Assembly (NCBI RefSeq): GCF_027912535.1
Contig: NZ_CP115465.1
Location: 786,001-850,000, forward strand
Direction: 5' to 3'
DNA from: Brevundimonas sp. NIBR11
GTDB taxonomy: Bacteria; Pseudomonadota; Alphaproteobacteria; Caulobacterales; Caulobacteraceae
Length of the DNA stretch: 64,000 bases
Below are positions 34,757 to 43,283 of this stretch, in pieces; position 1 is the first letter of the stretch, and the number at the start of each line of letters is the position of its first letter. The notes under the pieces were generated by a model. The model was not told the DNA's origin. It did no database searches and was given only the letters and a program-made list of their open reading frames with translations. A program made the position numbers and the translations under genes.

Positions 34757-34789
34757 AAAAGGTCGGGGCGACGGCGAGCCGCCGCCCCG
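34757..34789 (-). terminator. Terminator of the TonB receptor gene
   Basis: On the minus strand an 11-bp stem (CGGGGCGGCGG with CCGTCGCCCCG, one G-U pair) and loop CTCG are followed by ACCTTTTCCCC. It lies just after the receptor stop at 34802 and before the ligase gene, so the receptor is likely a separate or attenuated unit. Confidence 0.65.
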
Positions 34790-34801
34790 AGGTTGCTCCG
34801 G

Positions 34802-36967
34802 CTAGAAGGTCTTGGTCAGGACCACGCCGTATTGGCGTGGAGGACCGGCATAGCGCAGGCCCGAGTTGACGGCCGCGATATAGGTCTGGTCCGTCAGGTT
34901 CGTTGAGAAGGCGGACAGGATCCAGTCGTCCTTGGCGAAGGTGACCGTGGCGTTGACGATGTCACGCTCTTGCAGAAGGTCGCCCAAGGCCGCGTTGTTG
35001 AAGATCGAGGTGTAGGCCTCGCCGATGTGCGCATAGTCGATGCGAGGGGTCAGGCTGGCGCCGCCGCCCAGGTCGAAGGCGTACTGGACGCCGACGTTGA
35101 AGGTGAACTCCGGCGCATAGCTCTGGCGATTGCCGGAGATGTTGCGGCAGTTGGCGCTGGCGGGCCCCGTGATGGGATTGCAGACGCCCGTCCGGCCGAG
35201 GCGCGGATCGGCGCCGAAGAAGTCGCCCAGCTCCGAGCTCGAAACCGACGCCGCCACGTTGAGGGACAGCGGGCCGAAGAAGGCCTGGGCCGATCCTTCC
35301 AGGCCCATCAGGACCGTATCGCCCTGGACGTTCTGGACCCGGCTGATCTGCGGATACTGCGGGTCGCCGATGTTGACCTGGAAGTCGTTGTAGACGGTGT
35401 AGTAGGCGCCGACCTGGGTGCGGATGCGGCCGTCCGCCATCGTCGACTTCCAGCCCAATTCGTAATCGATCAGGTCTTCCGATCCGAACGTCTGCGCCGG
35501 CTGGTATAGGTTGGGAGCGTTCAGCCCGCCCGTCTTGTGGCCGGTGGCGATGAAGCCGTAAACGAAGTTGTTGTCGTCGAGCTTCCAGTTCAGCGTCAGC
35601 TTGCCGGTCAGCTTCTCATCTTCCAGTTCCTGATCCTGGAACAGGACGATCCCGAACTGGGGATAGGTCGTATAGACGTCGTCGTTGGTCACCGTGGTGT
35701 GGGCGTAGCGCGCGCCAACCTGGACCTGGAGGCGATCGGAAAGGTCGTAGCTGACCTGGCCGAAGACGGCCGCCGTCTCCTTGGGCGTGTCGCCCCAAAG
35801 GTAGATGTCGACGACGTTCTCGGGGAAGCCGATGCGATATTCGGCCGTCGGGAAGGTCTTGGCCGGGAAGGTGGCCATGTCATTCTGGTAGTAGAGGCCC
35901 AGGAGCCAGGTCAGACGCTGCTGATCCGGCGAGATCAGGTTGAACTCCTGGGAGAAGACTTCCTCGTCCAGCTGGTCGTAGAAGGTGTTGTTCCCTACCG
36001 ACGTGCCGTCCAGGTCGGTCGAGAACCGCGACACGCCGTTCTGATAGCCGGTGATGGAGCGTAAGGTCACGCCGTTGTCGAAGGCATAGCTGATGTTCAG
36101 CGACGAGCGGACGAACTCGTCGTGCGCCTCGTTGGGACCGTTGGCAGTGATCTTGAACGGATCGTTGGTCGCCAGCACGGGGTCGGCCGGATAGCCGCCC
36201 AAATTGATGTTGTTGTAGTCGGTCTTGAACAGAACACGCAGTTCCGGGGTCGGCGTCCAGAGCACGCTGGCGCGGACGCTGTTGGAATCGACCTCGCCCG
36301 GATTGCCGCGATAGGGGCCGGTGATCTCGTGGAAGCTGCCGCGCGTCTCGTGATTGCCGGCGAGGCGGACGGCCAAGGTGTCCGAGAGCGGGAAGTTGAT
36401 GGCACCCTGGACCTTCACCTGATCGTAGTTGCCGAGCTGGGCGGCGGCGTAGCCGTTGATGCTGTTGAAGTCGGGGTTGCGCGCGGTGATGAAGACCGCG
36501 CCGCCCGTGGCGTTGGCGCCGGCGAAAGTCCCCTGCGGGCCGCGCAGCAGCTCAAGGCTGGCGATGTCGTAGTAGGGCTCGGTCTGAAAGTAGGCGGGAA
36601 AGGCGGCGACGCCGTCGCGATAGGTGATCACGCCCACGCCGATGGCCGTGGTGGCTTCCGACTTGCCGATGCCCCGAACGTTGAAGAAGTTGCCCTGGCC
36701 GAAGTCCTGGACCGTCGTCGACGGGGCGGCGAACTGCAGTTGGTTCAGCGAGGTCACGCCGCGGTTCTGAAGATCCTGGCCACTGAGCACTGTCGCGGCG
36801 ACGGCGGTGGTCTGCAGGTTCGAGGTGCGGCGCTCGGCCGTCACGACGACCTCTTCCAGCTGGGCCTCGTCCTGCGAGTCGCGGGCGGGTTGTTGGTCCT
36901 GAGCCTGGGCCATGCCGGCCCACAGCAGGGCGACGGCGGACGTGGTCAGCCAGATGCTACGTGTCAC
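34802..36967 (-). CDS. TonB-dependent receptor (CirA/FyuA type)
   Basis: Outer-membrane active-uptake receptor of 721 aa. Signal peptide (MTRSIWLTTSAVALLWAGMAQAQ), TonB-box region LEEVVVTAERR, plug domain (about 45-160, with LEVLRGPQGTFAGANATGGAVFI in the form LELLRGPQGTFAGANATGGA), and a 22-strand barrel ending in the aromatic TKTF. The plug pattern (TERRxxNLQ...GITSLNQLQF) is that of the broad iron-complex/xenobiotic receptor family common in sphingomonads and Caulobacterales. It is divergent from an MFS gene across a long palindrome and upstream of the ligase/esterase operon, so uptake of a hydrophobic ester or acid is suggested. Confidence 0.93.
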   Translation of the reverse strand: MTRSIWLTTSAVALLWAGMAQAQDQQPARDSQDEAQLEEVVVTAERRTSNLQTTAVAATVLSGQDLQNRGVTSLNQLQFAAPSTTVQDFGQGNFFNVRGIGKSEATTAIGVGVITYRDGVAAFPAYFQTEPYYDIASLELLRGPQGTFAGANATGGAVFITARNPDFNSINGYAAAQLGNYDQVKVQGAINFPLSDTLAVRLAGNHETRGSFHEITGPYRGNPGEVDSNSVRASVLWTPTPELRVLFKTDYNNINLGGYPADPVLATNDPFKITANGPNEAHDEFVRSSLNISYAFDNGVTLRSITGYQNGVSRFSTDLDGTSVGNNTFYDQLDEEVFSQEFNLISPDQQRLTWLLGLYYQNDMATFPAKTFPTAEYRIGFPENVVDIYLWGDTPKETAAVFGQVSYDLSDRLQVQVGARYAHTTVTNDDVYTTYPQFGIVLFQDQELEDEKLTGKLTLNWKLDDNNFVYGFIATGHKTGGLNAPNLYQPAQTFGSEDLIDYELGWKSTMADGRIRTQVGAYYTVYNDFQVNIGDPQYPQISRVQNVQGDTVLMGLEGSAQAFFGPLSLNVAASVSSSELGDFFGADPRLGRTGVCNPITGPASANCRNISGNRQSYAPEFTFNVGVQYAFDLGGGASLTPRIDYAHIGEAYTSIFNNAALGDLLQERDIVNATVTFAKDDWILSAFSTNLTDQTYIAAVNSGLRYAGPPRQYGVVLTKTF

Positions 36968-37042
36968 GATGTTTCCTTCCCCAAATCGTCGACGTTCTGA
37001 CGACGCCGTTTGACGAAGCTCTCACCGATCAGAGCGTGCGTC

Positions 37043-37070
37043 AATGTTAACTCTCGCGAGAGTGAACATT
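37043..37070. promoter_or_regulatory. 28-bp near-perfect palindrome, candidate TetR operator
   Basis: The left half AATGTTAACTCTCG and right half CGAGAGTGAACATT are reverse complements except for one position; the inner 14 bp (37050-37063) are perfect. It is central in the 230-bp divergent region between the TonB receptor and an MFS gene. Length and symmetry are typical of TetR-family operators, and a tetR gene lies 7 kb away at the cluster edge. No other gene is visible in this gap. Confidence 0.65.
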
Positions 37071-37197
37071 ATTGCTTGCGATGGCCTGGACCTCTCAGCG
37101 GCGCACGTCCGGAGCGGGGCGGCGAGACAAATGCGGCGAACCTCGATAGGCTGTTCTCAGATGCTCAAAGGCGTGAGGTAGTCGTGGCCGGCGGTGC

Positions 37198-38868
37198 ATG
37201 CGGAGAATGATGCAGGCGACGGGCACGCAGGAGGCGACAGCCTCGCCTTGGAGGTCCGGCATTTTCCGGTCGATCTGGATCGCCAATCTCGCCTCGAATT
37301 TCGGCGGCCTGATCCAGACCGTCGGCGCCGCCTGGATGATGACCGCGCTCGGCGCTTCGTCCCAGTTGATCGCCCTCGTCCAGACCGCCACCGCCTTGCC
37401 GCTTGTTCTGCTGTCGCTTCCAGCCGGGGCGCTCGCAGACAGCCATGATCGGCGTGTGATCATGCTGGTTGCACAGATCTTCATGCTGGCGGTTTCGCTG
37501 GCTCTGGCGATCTGCGCCGCGCTGGGCGTGCTGACGCCATGGCTATTGCTGGGCTTCACCTTCCTGATCGGGTGCGGCACATCGCTGAAGAATCCGGCCT
37601 GGCAGGCCTCGGTCGGAGACATGGTGCCGCGACCGGCCCTGCCGGCGGCAGTGGCCATGAACAGCATGGGATTCAACATCGCCCGTAGTCTCGGCCCGGC
37701 CATCGGCGGCGTGATCGTGGCGGCCACGGGTGCGGCGACGGCTTTCGCGGTCAACGCCCTCAGCTACATCGGGCTGATCGCGGTGCTGGCGGGGTGGAAG
37801 CAGTCGCCATCGCCACGCCTCTTGCCGCCCGAACGTCTGGCGGTCGCGATCGAGGCCGGGCTCCGTTATGTGGCCATGTCGCCGAACCTGAAAATCGTTC
37901 TGATCCGAGCGACGGCGTTCGGCGTCGGCGCCAGCGCCGCTCCCGCGTTGATGCCGTTGATCGCGCGAGACATCGTGGACGGCGGGGCGCTGGTCTACGG
38001 CCTGCTGCTCGGCGCATTCGGCGTCGGGGCTGTCGCCGGCGCTTTCGGTCGCAACCGGCTGCGGGCCTTTCTGTCAAACGAGGTGATCGTTCAGGCCTCC
38101 GGCGTGGCGCTGGCGGTCGGGGTCGGCGTCTCGGCGATCAGTCCGTCTGTCGTCGTGACCCTGCCGGCGCTCGGCCTTGCCGGAGCGGGTTGGGTTCTGG
38201 CCCTCTCGACCTTCAATGTCTCCGTTCAACTGTCTTCGCCGCGCTGGGTCGTTGCGCGGACGCTGTCGATTTATCAGATGGCGGTCTTCGGCGGCATGGC
38301 TGGGGGCAGCGCCTTGTTCGGCTGGCTCGCCGATAGCCATGGAGCCGCCGCCGGCCTCATGATCGCAGGCGGGCTCCAGCTCGCCGCGGCAGGGCTGGGG
38401 TTCTTGCTGCCACTTCCCAACGCTGAGGCGCTGGACCTCGACCCGCTGGATCGGTTCAAGGAACCGGAGACCAGCGTGCCGATCGAACCCCGAAGCGGAC
38501 CCATCGTCGTCACGGTCGAGTACCGGATCGCGGAGGATCGGACCGTCGCCTTTCTGACCGCCATGTCGGAACGCCGCCGCATCCGCCGTCGGGACGGCGC
38601 GCATGGGTGGCGTCTGATGCGCGATCTCGGAGAGCCCAACCTGTGGGTGGAGCGGTATCATGTCGCGACCTGGCTGGACTATGTGCGGCACAATACCCGA
38701 CGCACCCGGGCCGACATGGCCAACATCGATCTGCTGCATCAGCTCCAGGATGAGCGCGAACCAATCCGCGTGCACCGCATGATCGAGCGTCAGCCAAGCG
38801 TGCTGCCGTGGGCGCGAGCGGCTGAAGCGCGTGAGTTCTCGGTCAACGACCCGACCGGACACGTGTAA
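37198..38868 (+). CDS. MFS transporter of the MFS_3 (EntS-like) family with C-terminal domain
   Basis: A 556 aa transporter. The membrane part (about 1-410, twelve helices) begins FRSIWIANLASNFGGLIQTVGAAWMM and has GTSLKNPAWQASVGDMVPRPALPAAVAMNS (in parts), typical of the PF05977 family that includes enterobactin exporter EntS. A C-terminal cytoplasmic domain of about 130 residues follows (IVVTVEYRIAEDRTVAFLTAMSERRRIRRRDGAHGW in part), similar to the ABM-like tail seen in many members of this family. It is divergent from the TonB receptor across a palindrome. Export of a small molecule is the usual role; the cargo is unknown. Confidence 0.88.
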   Translation: MRRMMQATGTQEATASPWRSGIFRSIWIANLASNFGGLIQTVGAAWMMTALGASSQLIALVQTATALPLVLLSLPAGALADSHDRRVIMLVAQIFMLAVSLALAICAALGVLTPWLLLGFTFLIGCGTSLKNPAWQASVGDMVPRPALPAAVAMNSMGFNIARSLGPAIGGVIVAATGAATAFAVNALSYIGLIAVLAGWKQSPSPRLLPPERLAVAIEAGLRYVAMSPNLKIVLIRATAFGVGASAAPALMPLIARDIVDGGALVYGLLLGAFGVGAVAGAFGRNRLRAFLSNEVIVQASGVALAVGVGVSAISPSVVVTLPALGLAGAGWVLALSTFNVSVQLSSPRWVVARTLSIYQMAVFGGMAGGSALFGWLADSHGAAAGLMIAGGLQLAAAGLGFLLPLPNAEALDLDPLDRFKEPETSVPIEPRSGPIVVTVEYRIAEDRTVAFLTAMSERRRIRRRDGAHGWRLMRDLGEPNLWVERYHVATWLDYVRHNTRRTRADMANIDLLHQLQDEREPIRVHRMIERQPSVLPWARAAEAREFSVNDPTGHV

Positions 38869-38907
38869 TAGCCAGCGACAGCATCCTAGGGTAAGGGCGA
38901 TTGACGG

Positions 38908-38920
38908 ATTGGTCAGGCCA
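38908..38920 (+). promoter_or_regulatory. Operator-like motif before the lyase gene
   Basis: ATTGGTCAGGCCA, with inner inverted symmetry TTGG/CCAA, starts two bases after a TTGACG (-35-like) hexamer at 38901. A near-identical copy precedes the TonB receptor gene at 40071-40083 on the other strand. Sites of the TGGTC-x-GACCA kind are used by GntR-family repressors of uronate genes. Confidence 0.55.
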
Positions 38921-38961
38921 AAATAACTCTAGGCGGTCGTTTTCTGTGCCGGAGCCCCATC

Positions 38962-40029
38962 GTGAAAACCGGTATCGCCATTCTGACGCTGATCCTGCTG
39001 TTCGCCATTCCGGCGCAAGCTCAGGACTATGCGATCTTCAGCCCTCGCATGGCTGCGGCTCTCACGTCGGCGGCCACCTCCGAAGAAGGCAGGGCGACGA
39101 TCGCGAGAGCTGATGCCGCGCTCATGCGGACGCCAGGCCCGCTGCCGGTCGTGCACACCGAGGGCACGCTCCCTGGGCAGGGCGTACGTGACGAAAGCCT
39201 GATCGCGCGGCGCGACCTGCCGGCCATGCTGGATTTGGCGCTCGCCTACCGCATCACGGGCGAGCCGAGATACCTAGCCGCGGCCGACCGATTCCTGCGG
39301 GCCTGGGCGCGGACTTACCTGGTGTCCCTCAATCCCATCGACGAGACCAATTTTGACGCCATGATCCTGGCGTACGACCTGACCGAGGCGGATCTGACGC
39401 CGGAAACTCAGGCATCGGTGAACGCTTTCCTGCGCGATCTGGCCGAGGGGTATCTCGACGCCATGGACGGAGCGCCCCGTCATTTCTACACCAACTGGCA
39501 GAGTCATCGGATCAAGATCGCCTCGCTGGCTGCATTCCAACTCGGCGATCCCCGCCTGATCGAGCGAACCTTCGAGGATTATCAGAAACATGTGGCCGGC
39601 AACATCCTGGCCGACGGGACGGTGTTCGACTTCCACGAACGCGATGCCATCCATTACGTGCTCTACAACGTCGATCCGATGATGATGGCGGGCCTGGCGG
39701 CTCAGGAGCATGGCCTGGACTGGTTCGACTGGAAGAATGCGTCCGGGACCGCCGTACCCTCCGTCATCGACTGGCTTATGCCCTTTGTGCAAGGGATCAA
39801 GACCCACGAGGAGTTCGTCCATTCGCGGATCGCGTTCGACGCCCAGCGTCTGGCGGCGGGACAAACGGAGTATGCGGGGCCCTGGCGACCGGAGCGGGCC
39901 GTAAACACCTTGGCGCTCGCGACCCTTCTCGACGAACGCTACGCCCCGGCGCTGGACGATCTCCTTGCAGCCACCGATCGACGTCCGGCTCCCTGGATAC
40001 GCCTGTATCGCGAAGCGAGCGTTCGCTAG
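38962..40029 (+). CDS. Alginate-lyase-like exported enzyme (PF05426 type)
   Basis: Exported (alpha/alpha)-barrel enzyme of 355 aa with a signal peptide (MKTGIAILTLILLFAIPAQAQ). The family pattern of alginate lyase superfamily proteins is visible: NWQSHRIKI (Asn178, His182, Arg183), FHERDAIHYVLYNV (His225, Arg227, His231, Tyr232) and a late ERAVNTLALA segment. These positions match the Asn/His/Arg/Tyr set used in beta-elimination. The substrate need not be alginate; related proteins act on other uronate polymers. It precedes a TonB receptor and D-mannonate dehydratase gene and shares an operator-like motif with the receptor. Confidence 0.78.
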   Translation: MKTGIAILTLILLFAIPAQAQDYAIFSPRMAAALTSAATSEEGRATIARADAALMRTPGPLPVVHTEGTLPGQGVRDESLIARRDLPAMLDLALAYRITGEPRYLAAADRFLRAWARTYLVSLNPIDETNFDAMILAYDLTEADLTPETQASVNAFLRDLAEGYLDAMDGAPRHFYTNWQSHRIKIASLAAFQLGDPRLIERTFEDYQKHVAGNILADGTVFDFHERDAIHYVLYNVDPMMMAGLAAQEHGLDWFDWKNASGTAVPSVIDWLMPFVQGIKTHEEFVHSRIAFDAQRLAAGQTEYAGPWRPERAVNTLALATLLDERYAPALDDLLAATDRRPAPWIRLYREASVR

Positions 40030-40070
40030 CGGCGGTCGCCTAGCCAGAGATGGCAGGCCAATTTTAAAAG

Positions 40071-40083
40071 TGGCTTGACCAAT
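40071..40083 (-). promoter_or_regulatory. Second copy of the operator-like motif, before the TonB receptor
   Basis: On the minus strand ATTGGTCAAGCCA, 12 of 13 bases identical to 38908-38920. It overlaps a TTGACC (-35-like) hexamer at 40076-40081. A further AGGCCAATTTT half-site is at 40056. The receptor ATG is 60 bp downstream. Confidence 0.55.
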
Positions 40084-40143
40084 TGGGAGAACGTCGTACG
40101 GTGCAGCTCAGCCGTCGATCGAGAACGGCGTGGGGTTGGAAAC

Positions 40144-43100
40144 ATGATCAGACAACGGACGCTCCTTCTGGGCGCGGCGAGCGCGTTCGCGCTGGGCGGC
40201 TCCATCCTCTGCGCCGGCGTCGCCGCAGCGCAGACGTCGGCCGCGACATCGTCTCAAACCGAGGCTCAGGACGACACGCTGGACGAAGTCGTCGTCACCG
40301 GGTTCCGCGGGGCCTATGCCAGCGCCCTAGCGACCAAACGCAACTCGGATCAGATCACGGATTCGATCTCATCTGATGGTCTAGGACGGTTCCCCGACCT
40401 GAACGTCGGCGAGGCGATCCAGCGGCTGCCGGGGGTGCAGATCAACCGCGAAGCCGACAGCCGCAACGCCACGATCAGCCTGCGCGGCCTGCCGGGTTCC
40501 TTTGCGCGCACGACACTGAACGGCTCCGGGTTCGCCGATCCGATCCTGTCGACCTCGACCAACATGGGATCGACGCCGCTGGGCGCGTTCAACTCCGACA
40601 TTTTCTCCGGGATCACCATCATCAAGTCGCCCGACGCCTCGAACGTCGCCGGCGGCCTGTCCGGCATTATCGACCTCAGGATCGCGCCGGCCCTGTCACG
40701 TCGCGACGGCGGTTTCGTAAAAGCGGCGTACGAATACAACGACCTGGGAAGCCAGGGGTCGCCGTCCTACACGGTGGCTTACAACACCCATCTCAGCGAA
40801 GACTTCGCGGTCTTCGGGACCTTGGCCTTCAAGGAAGAAAACTTCCGCCGCGACTCGATCACGGTCAACAGCTGGGCCAATCGCCTCGGCTCGATCCAGG
40901 TGGGCAACCAGGCCGCGCCGGGCGCTAACCCGATCTATGACGCCCTGATCGCGGCCAACCCGGGCGGGGTCTACTACCCCAGCCAGATGCGCCAATTCGT
41001 GCGCCAGAACCGAGGCGACGTCTTCACCGGCGCCGGCGGGTTCGAATGGCAAGCGACCGACCAGGTGCGCTTCGGCCTGACCAGCTTCTACACCAAGCGC
41101 CAGCTGGACGAGGGCACGAACCACCTTCTCTACATCGAGAACGGCGCGGGCCAGAACACCAACACCGCTCTGAACGCGACCTCGGCCGTCACTCACTTCA
41201 CCAGCTTGGGCACGCCCTATGTCGCAGCCGACGGGCGGGCCTACATCAACACCTTCACCTCCGAGAACGCCCAGACCTTCGACTCCATCCGCTCCGAACC
41301 GGTGACCCAGCGGGTCTGGGCCGTCAATCCGACGGTGACCTTCGAGAACGACGACTGGCAGGCCACGCTGGAGGGCACGATTTCGCGCGCCGAGGCGCGA
41401 TCGGACCAGATCGAACTCGACATCGTCCAGAACGCCTATCGCAATCTGGGGCCGGCAGGTCTGAACGGCATCACGTCGTCGGTCTTTACGGGCGGGAACG
41501 ACCTGTCCCGGTTCCGGATCCTGCTGAACACGCCGAACGCGACCCATATCCCTGTCAGCGGCTACACCATACCCGTGGCGGCCAACTCGGTGACCCAGGT
41601 CAGCGCGGTCATGCCGGGACAACTCGCGACGGTGGCGGGCGACCGTTTTGGTGTCACGGGTACGAATGGCCGAGCCCTGACGGAACTTGACGCCGTTCAG
41701 TTCGACCTGACGCGGACGCTGAACGGGCCGATCCTGACGTCGCTGACGGGCGGGCTTCGCTTCGAATCCGCGTCCTTCGCCTCCACGGGTTCGCGCAACA
41801 GCGCCATGGGCATCAATCTGGCAGGGCTGACCCAGTCGATCTCCGAGGTGAATCCCTACGCCGGCGATTTCTTCGGGGGCGAGGCGGGGGGCTACACCTC
41901 CAACTGGCGCAATGTGAACGTACGCCAGGTCCTGGCCGCCATCACGCCGGTGAACACCGCCCTGCGGACCGCCGCCAACCCGAACGGTCTGACCAACCAG
42001 TTCCTCCTGGACCCGTCGACCGGGGTGTTCCTGACCACCTATGGTCTGGTGAACAACTATTGGGATCCGAACTACTGGAACAATAACTTCACAAATTCCA
42101 ACGACACCTTCTCCGCCTACGGCATGGCGAAGTTCGACACCGAGGTGTTCGGCTTCCGGGCGCAGGGCAACGTCGGGCTGCGCTACGAGAAGTTGGACAC
42201 CTCAATCGTCGCTCTGGACTGCCAGGGGTGCTCGTCGGTGCGCGCGACCGCGGCCGGCGCGGTGAACCACTTCGTCACCGAGCGCACCTACGGCAGCGAC
42301 AACGATTACTGGCTGCCGTCGGCGATGGCCAAGATCGACCTGACGGACGATCTGGTCCTGCGCGCCGCCTACTACAGGACCTATGTCCGGCCCCAGCCGC
42401 GCGACAACGTGCCGATCACCTCGGTGCTGACGCCGGACCCGGCGGTCGTGAACTCGCCCTATACGATCACTATCGGTGCGACCAACCTGTCGCCCTATAC
42501 CTCCGACGCCTACGACCTTGCGCTGGAATGGTACAACCGGCCGGGCGGGGTGTTCGCCGTGTCCCTGTATCAGAAGGATGTGGAGGGCTATATCGGGCCG
42601 ATCGTCGATCCGACCCGGCTGTGCCCGTCGAACGGCCTGATCAACGGCGTCGATTTCGGCCTGGGCCCGCTGACGATTTCCGGCACCAACTGCCTGACCG
42701 CCGCCGGCGTGCAGGTGCAGGCCAGCGGCAGCACCAACCAGGACCCGATCACGGTGCGTGGCGCCGAACTGGCGGTGCAGCAGAACCTCGACTTCCTGCC
42801 AGGCTGGCTGTCGCACTTCGGCGGCGCGGCCAACTTCACCTACATCGATATCGAGGGCACGACGGGCGCCGGCGTCCCGATCACCCTGCCCAGCGTGTCG
42901 CGCAAGAACGTCAACCTGATCGGCTACTATGAGACCGACGACTTCGGCATCCGCCTGACCTGGAACTGGCGTGGAGACTACGATCTGGCCGCCGGCAACA
43001 GCTTCGTCGGCGACGCCCGCACGGTGAAGTCGCGGTCCCAGCTCGATGCGTCGGCGTCCTACAACGTCAACGACCGGATCACAATTTCGGCGGACGCCTT

Positions 43101-43209
43101 CAACCTGACGGATGCGACGCGGTCGGAATACCAGTCCGACCCGATGCTGCCGCGCCGGATCGACTATGACGGACGAACCTACCAGCTGACGCTTCGCGCC
43201 ACATTCTGA
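40144..43209 (+). CDS. TonB-dependent receptor (carbohydrate type), uronate locus
   Basis: Large outer-membrane receptor of 1021 aa from the ATG at 40144. Signal peptide ends at ...AGVAAAQ, then TonB-box-like LDEVVVTGFRGAY. The plug domain has the carbohydrate-receptor signature GLGRFPDLNVGEAIQRLPGVQINREADSRNATISLRGLPG (in parts). The barrel ends YQLTLRATF with a terminal Phe. This subfamily is the usual partner of polysaccharide lyases in Caulobacterales and xanthomonads. It lies between the alginate-lyase-like gene and D-mannonate dehydratase and ends with an intrinsic terminator. The receptor at 56593 is a close relative. Confidence 0.93.
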   Translation: MIRQRTLLLGAASAFALGGSILCAGVAAAQTSAATSSQTEAQDDTLDEVVVTGFRGAYASALATKRNSDQITDSISSDGLGRFPDLNVGEAIQRLPGVQINREADSRNATISLRGLPGSFARTTLNGSGFADPILSTSTNMGSTPLGAFNSDIFSGITIIKSPDASNVAGGLSGIIDLRIAPALSRRDGGFVKAAYEYNDLGSQGSPSYTVAYNTHLSEDFAVFGTLAFKEENFRRDSITVNSWANRLGSIQVGNQAAPGANPIYDALIAANPGGVYYPSQMRQFVRQNRGDVFTGAGGFEWQATDQVRFGLTSFYTKRQLDEGTNHLLYIENGAGQNTNTALNATSAVTHFTSLGTPYVAADGRAYINTFTSENAQTFDSIRSEPVTQRVWAVNPTVTFENDDWQATLEGTISRAEARSDQIELDIVQNAYRNLGPAGLNGITSSVFTGGNDLSRFRILLNTPNATHIPVSGYTIPVAANSVTQVSAVMPGQLATVAGDRFGVTGTNGRALTELDAVQFDLTRTLNGPILTSLTGGLRFESASFASTGSRNSAMGINLAGLTQSISEVNPYAGDFFGGEAGGYTSNWRNVNVRQVLAAITPVNTALRTAANPNGLTNQFLLDPSTGVFLTTYGLVNNYWDPNYWNNNFTNSNDTFSAYGMAKFDTEVFGFRAQGNVGLRYEKLDTSIVALDCQGCSSVRATAAGAVNHFVTERTYGSDNDYWLPSAMAKIDLTDDLVLRAAYYRTYVRPQPRDNVPITSVLTPDPAVVNSPYTITIGATNLSPYTSDAYDLALEWYNRPGGVFAVSLYQKDVEGYIGPIVDPTRLCPSNGLINGVDFGLGPLTISGTNCLTAAGVQVQASGSTNQDPITVRGAELAVQQNLDFLPGWLSHFGGAANFTYIDIEGTTGAGVPITLPSVSRKNVNLIGYYETDDFGIRLTWNWRGDYDLAAGNSFVGDARTVKSRSQLDASASYNVNDRITISADAFNLTDATRSEYQSDPMLPRRIDYDGRTYQLTLRATF

Positions 43210-43233
43210 CGACGATACTCCCCGAAACTGGGC

Positions 43234-43267
43234 ATGGAGGGCGGCCTTGGTCGTCCTCCATCTTTTT
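43234..43267 (+). terminator. Intrinsic terminator after the TonB receptor gene
   Basis: ATGGAGGGCG (43234-43243) pairs with CGTCCTCCAT (43252-43261), with one G-U pair, around an 8-base loop; CTTTTT follows. It is 25 bp after the receptor stop and 17 bp before the next start, so partial read-through is likely. Confidence 0.75.
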
Positions 43268-43283
43268 CCTCCCGGACTAGCTG

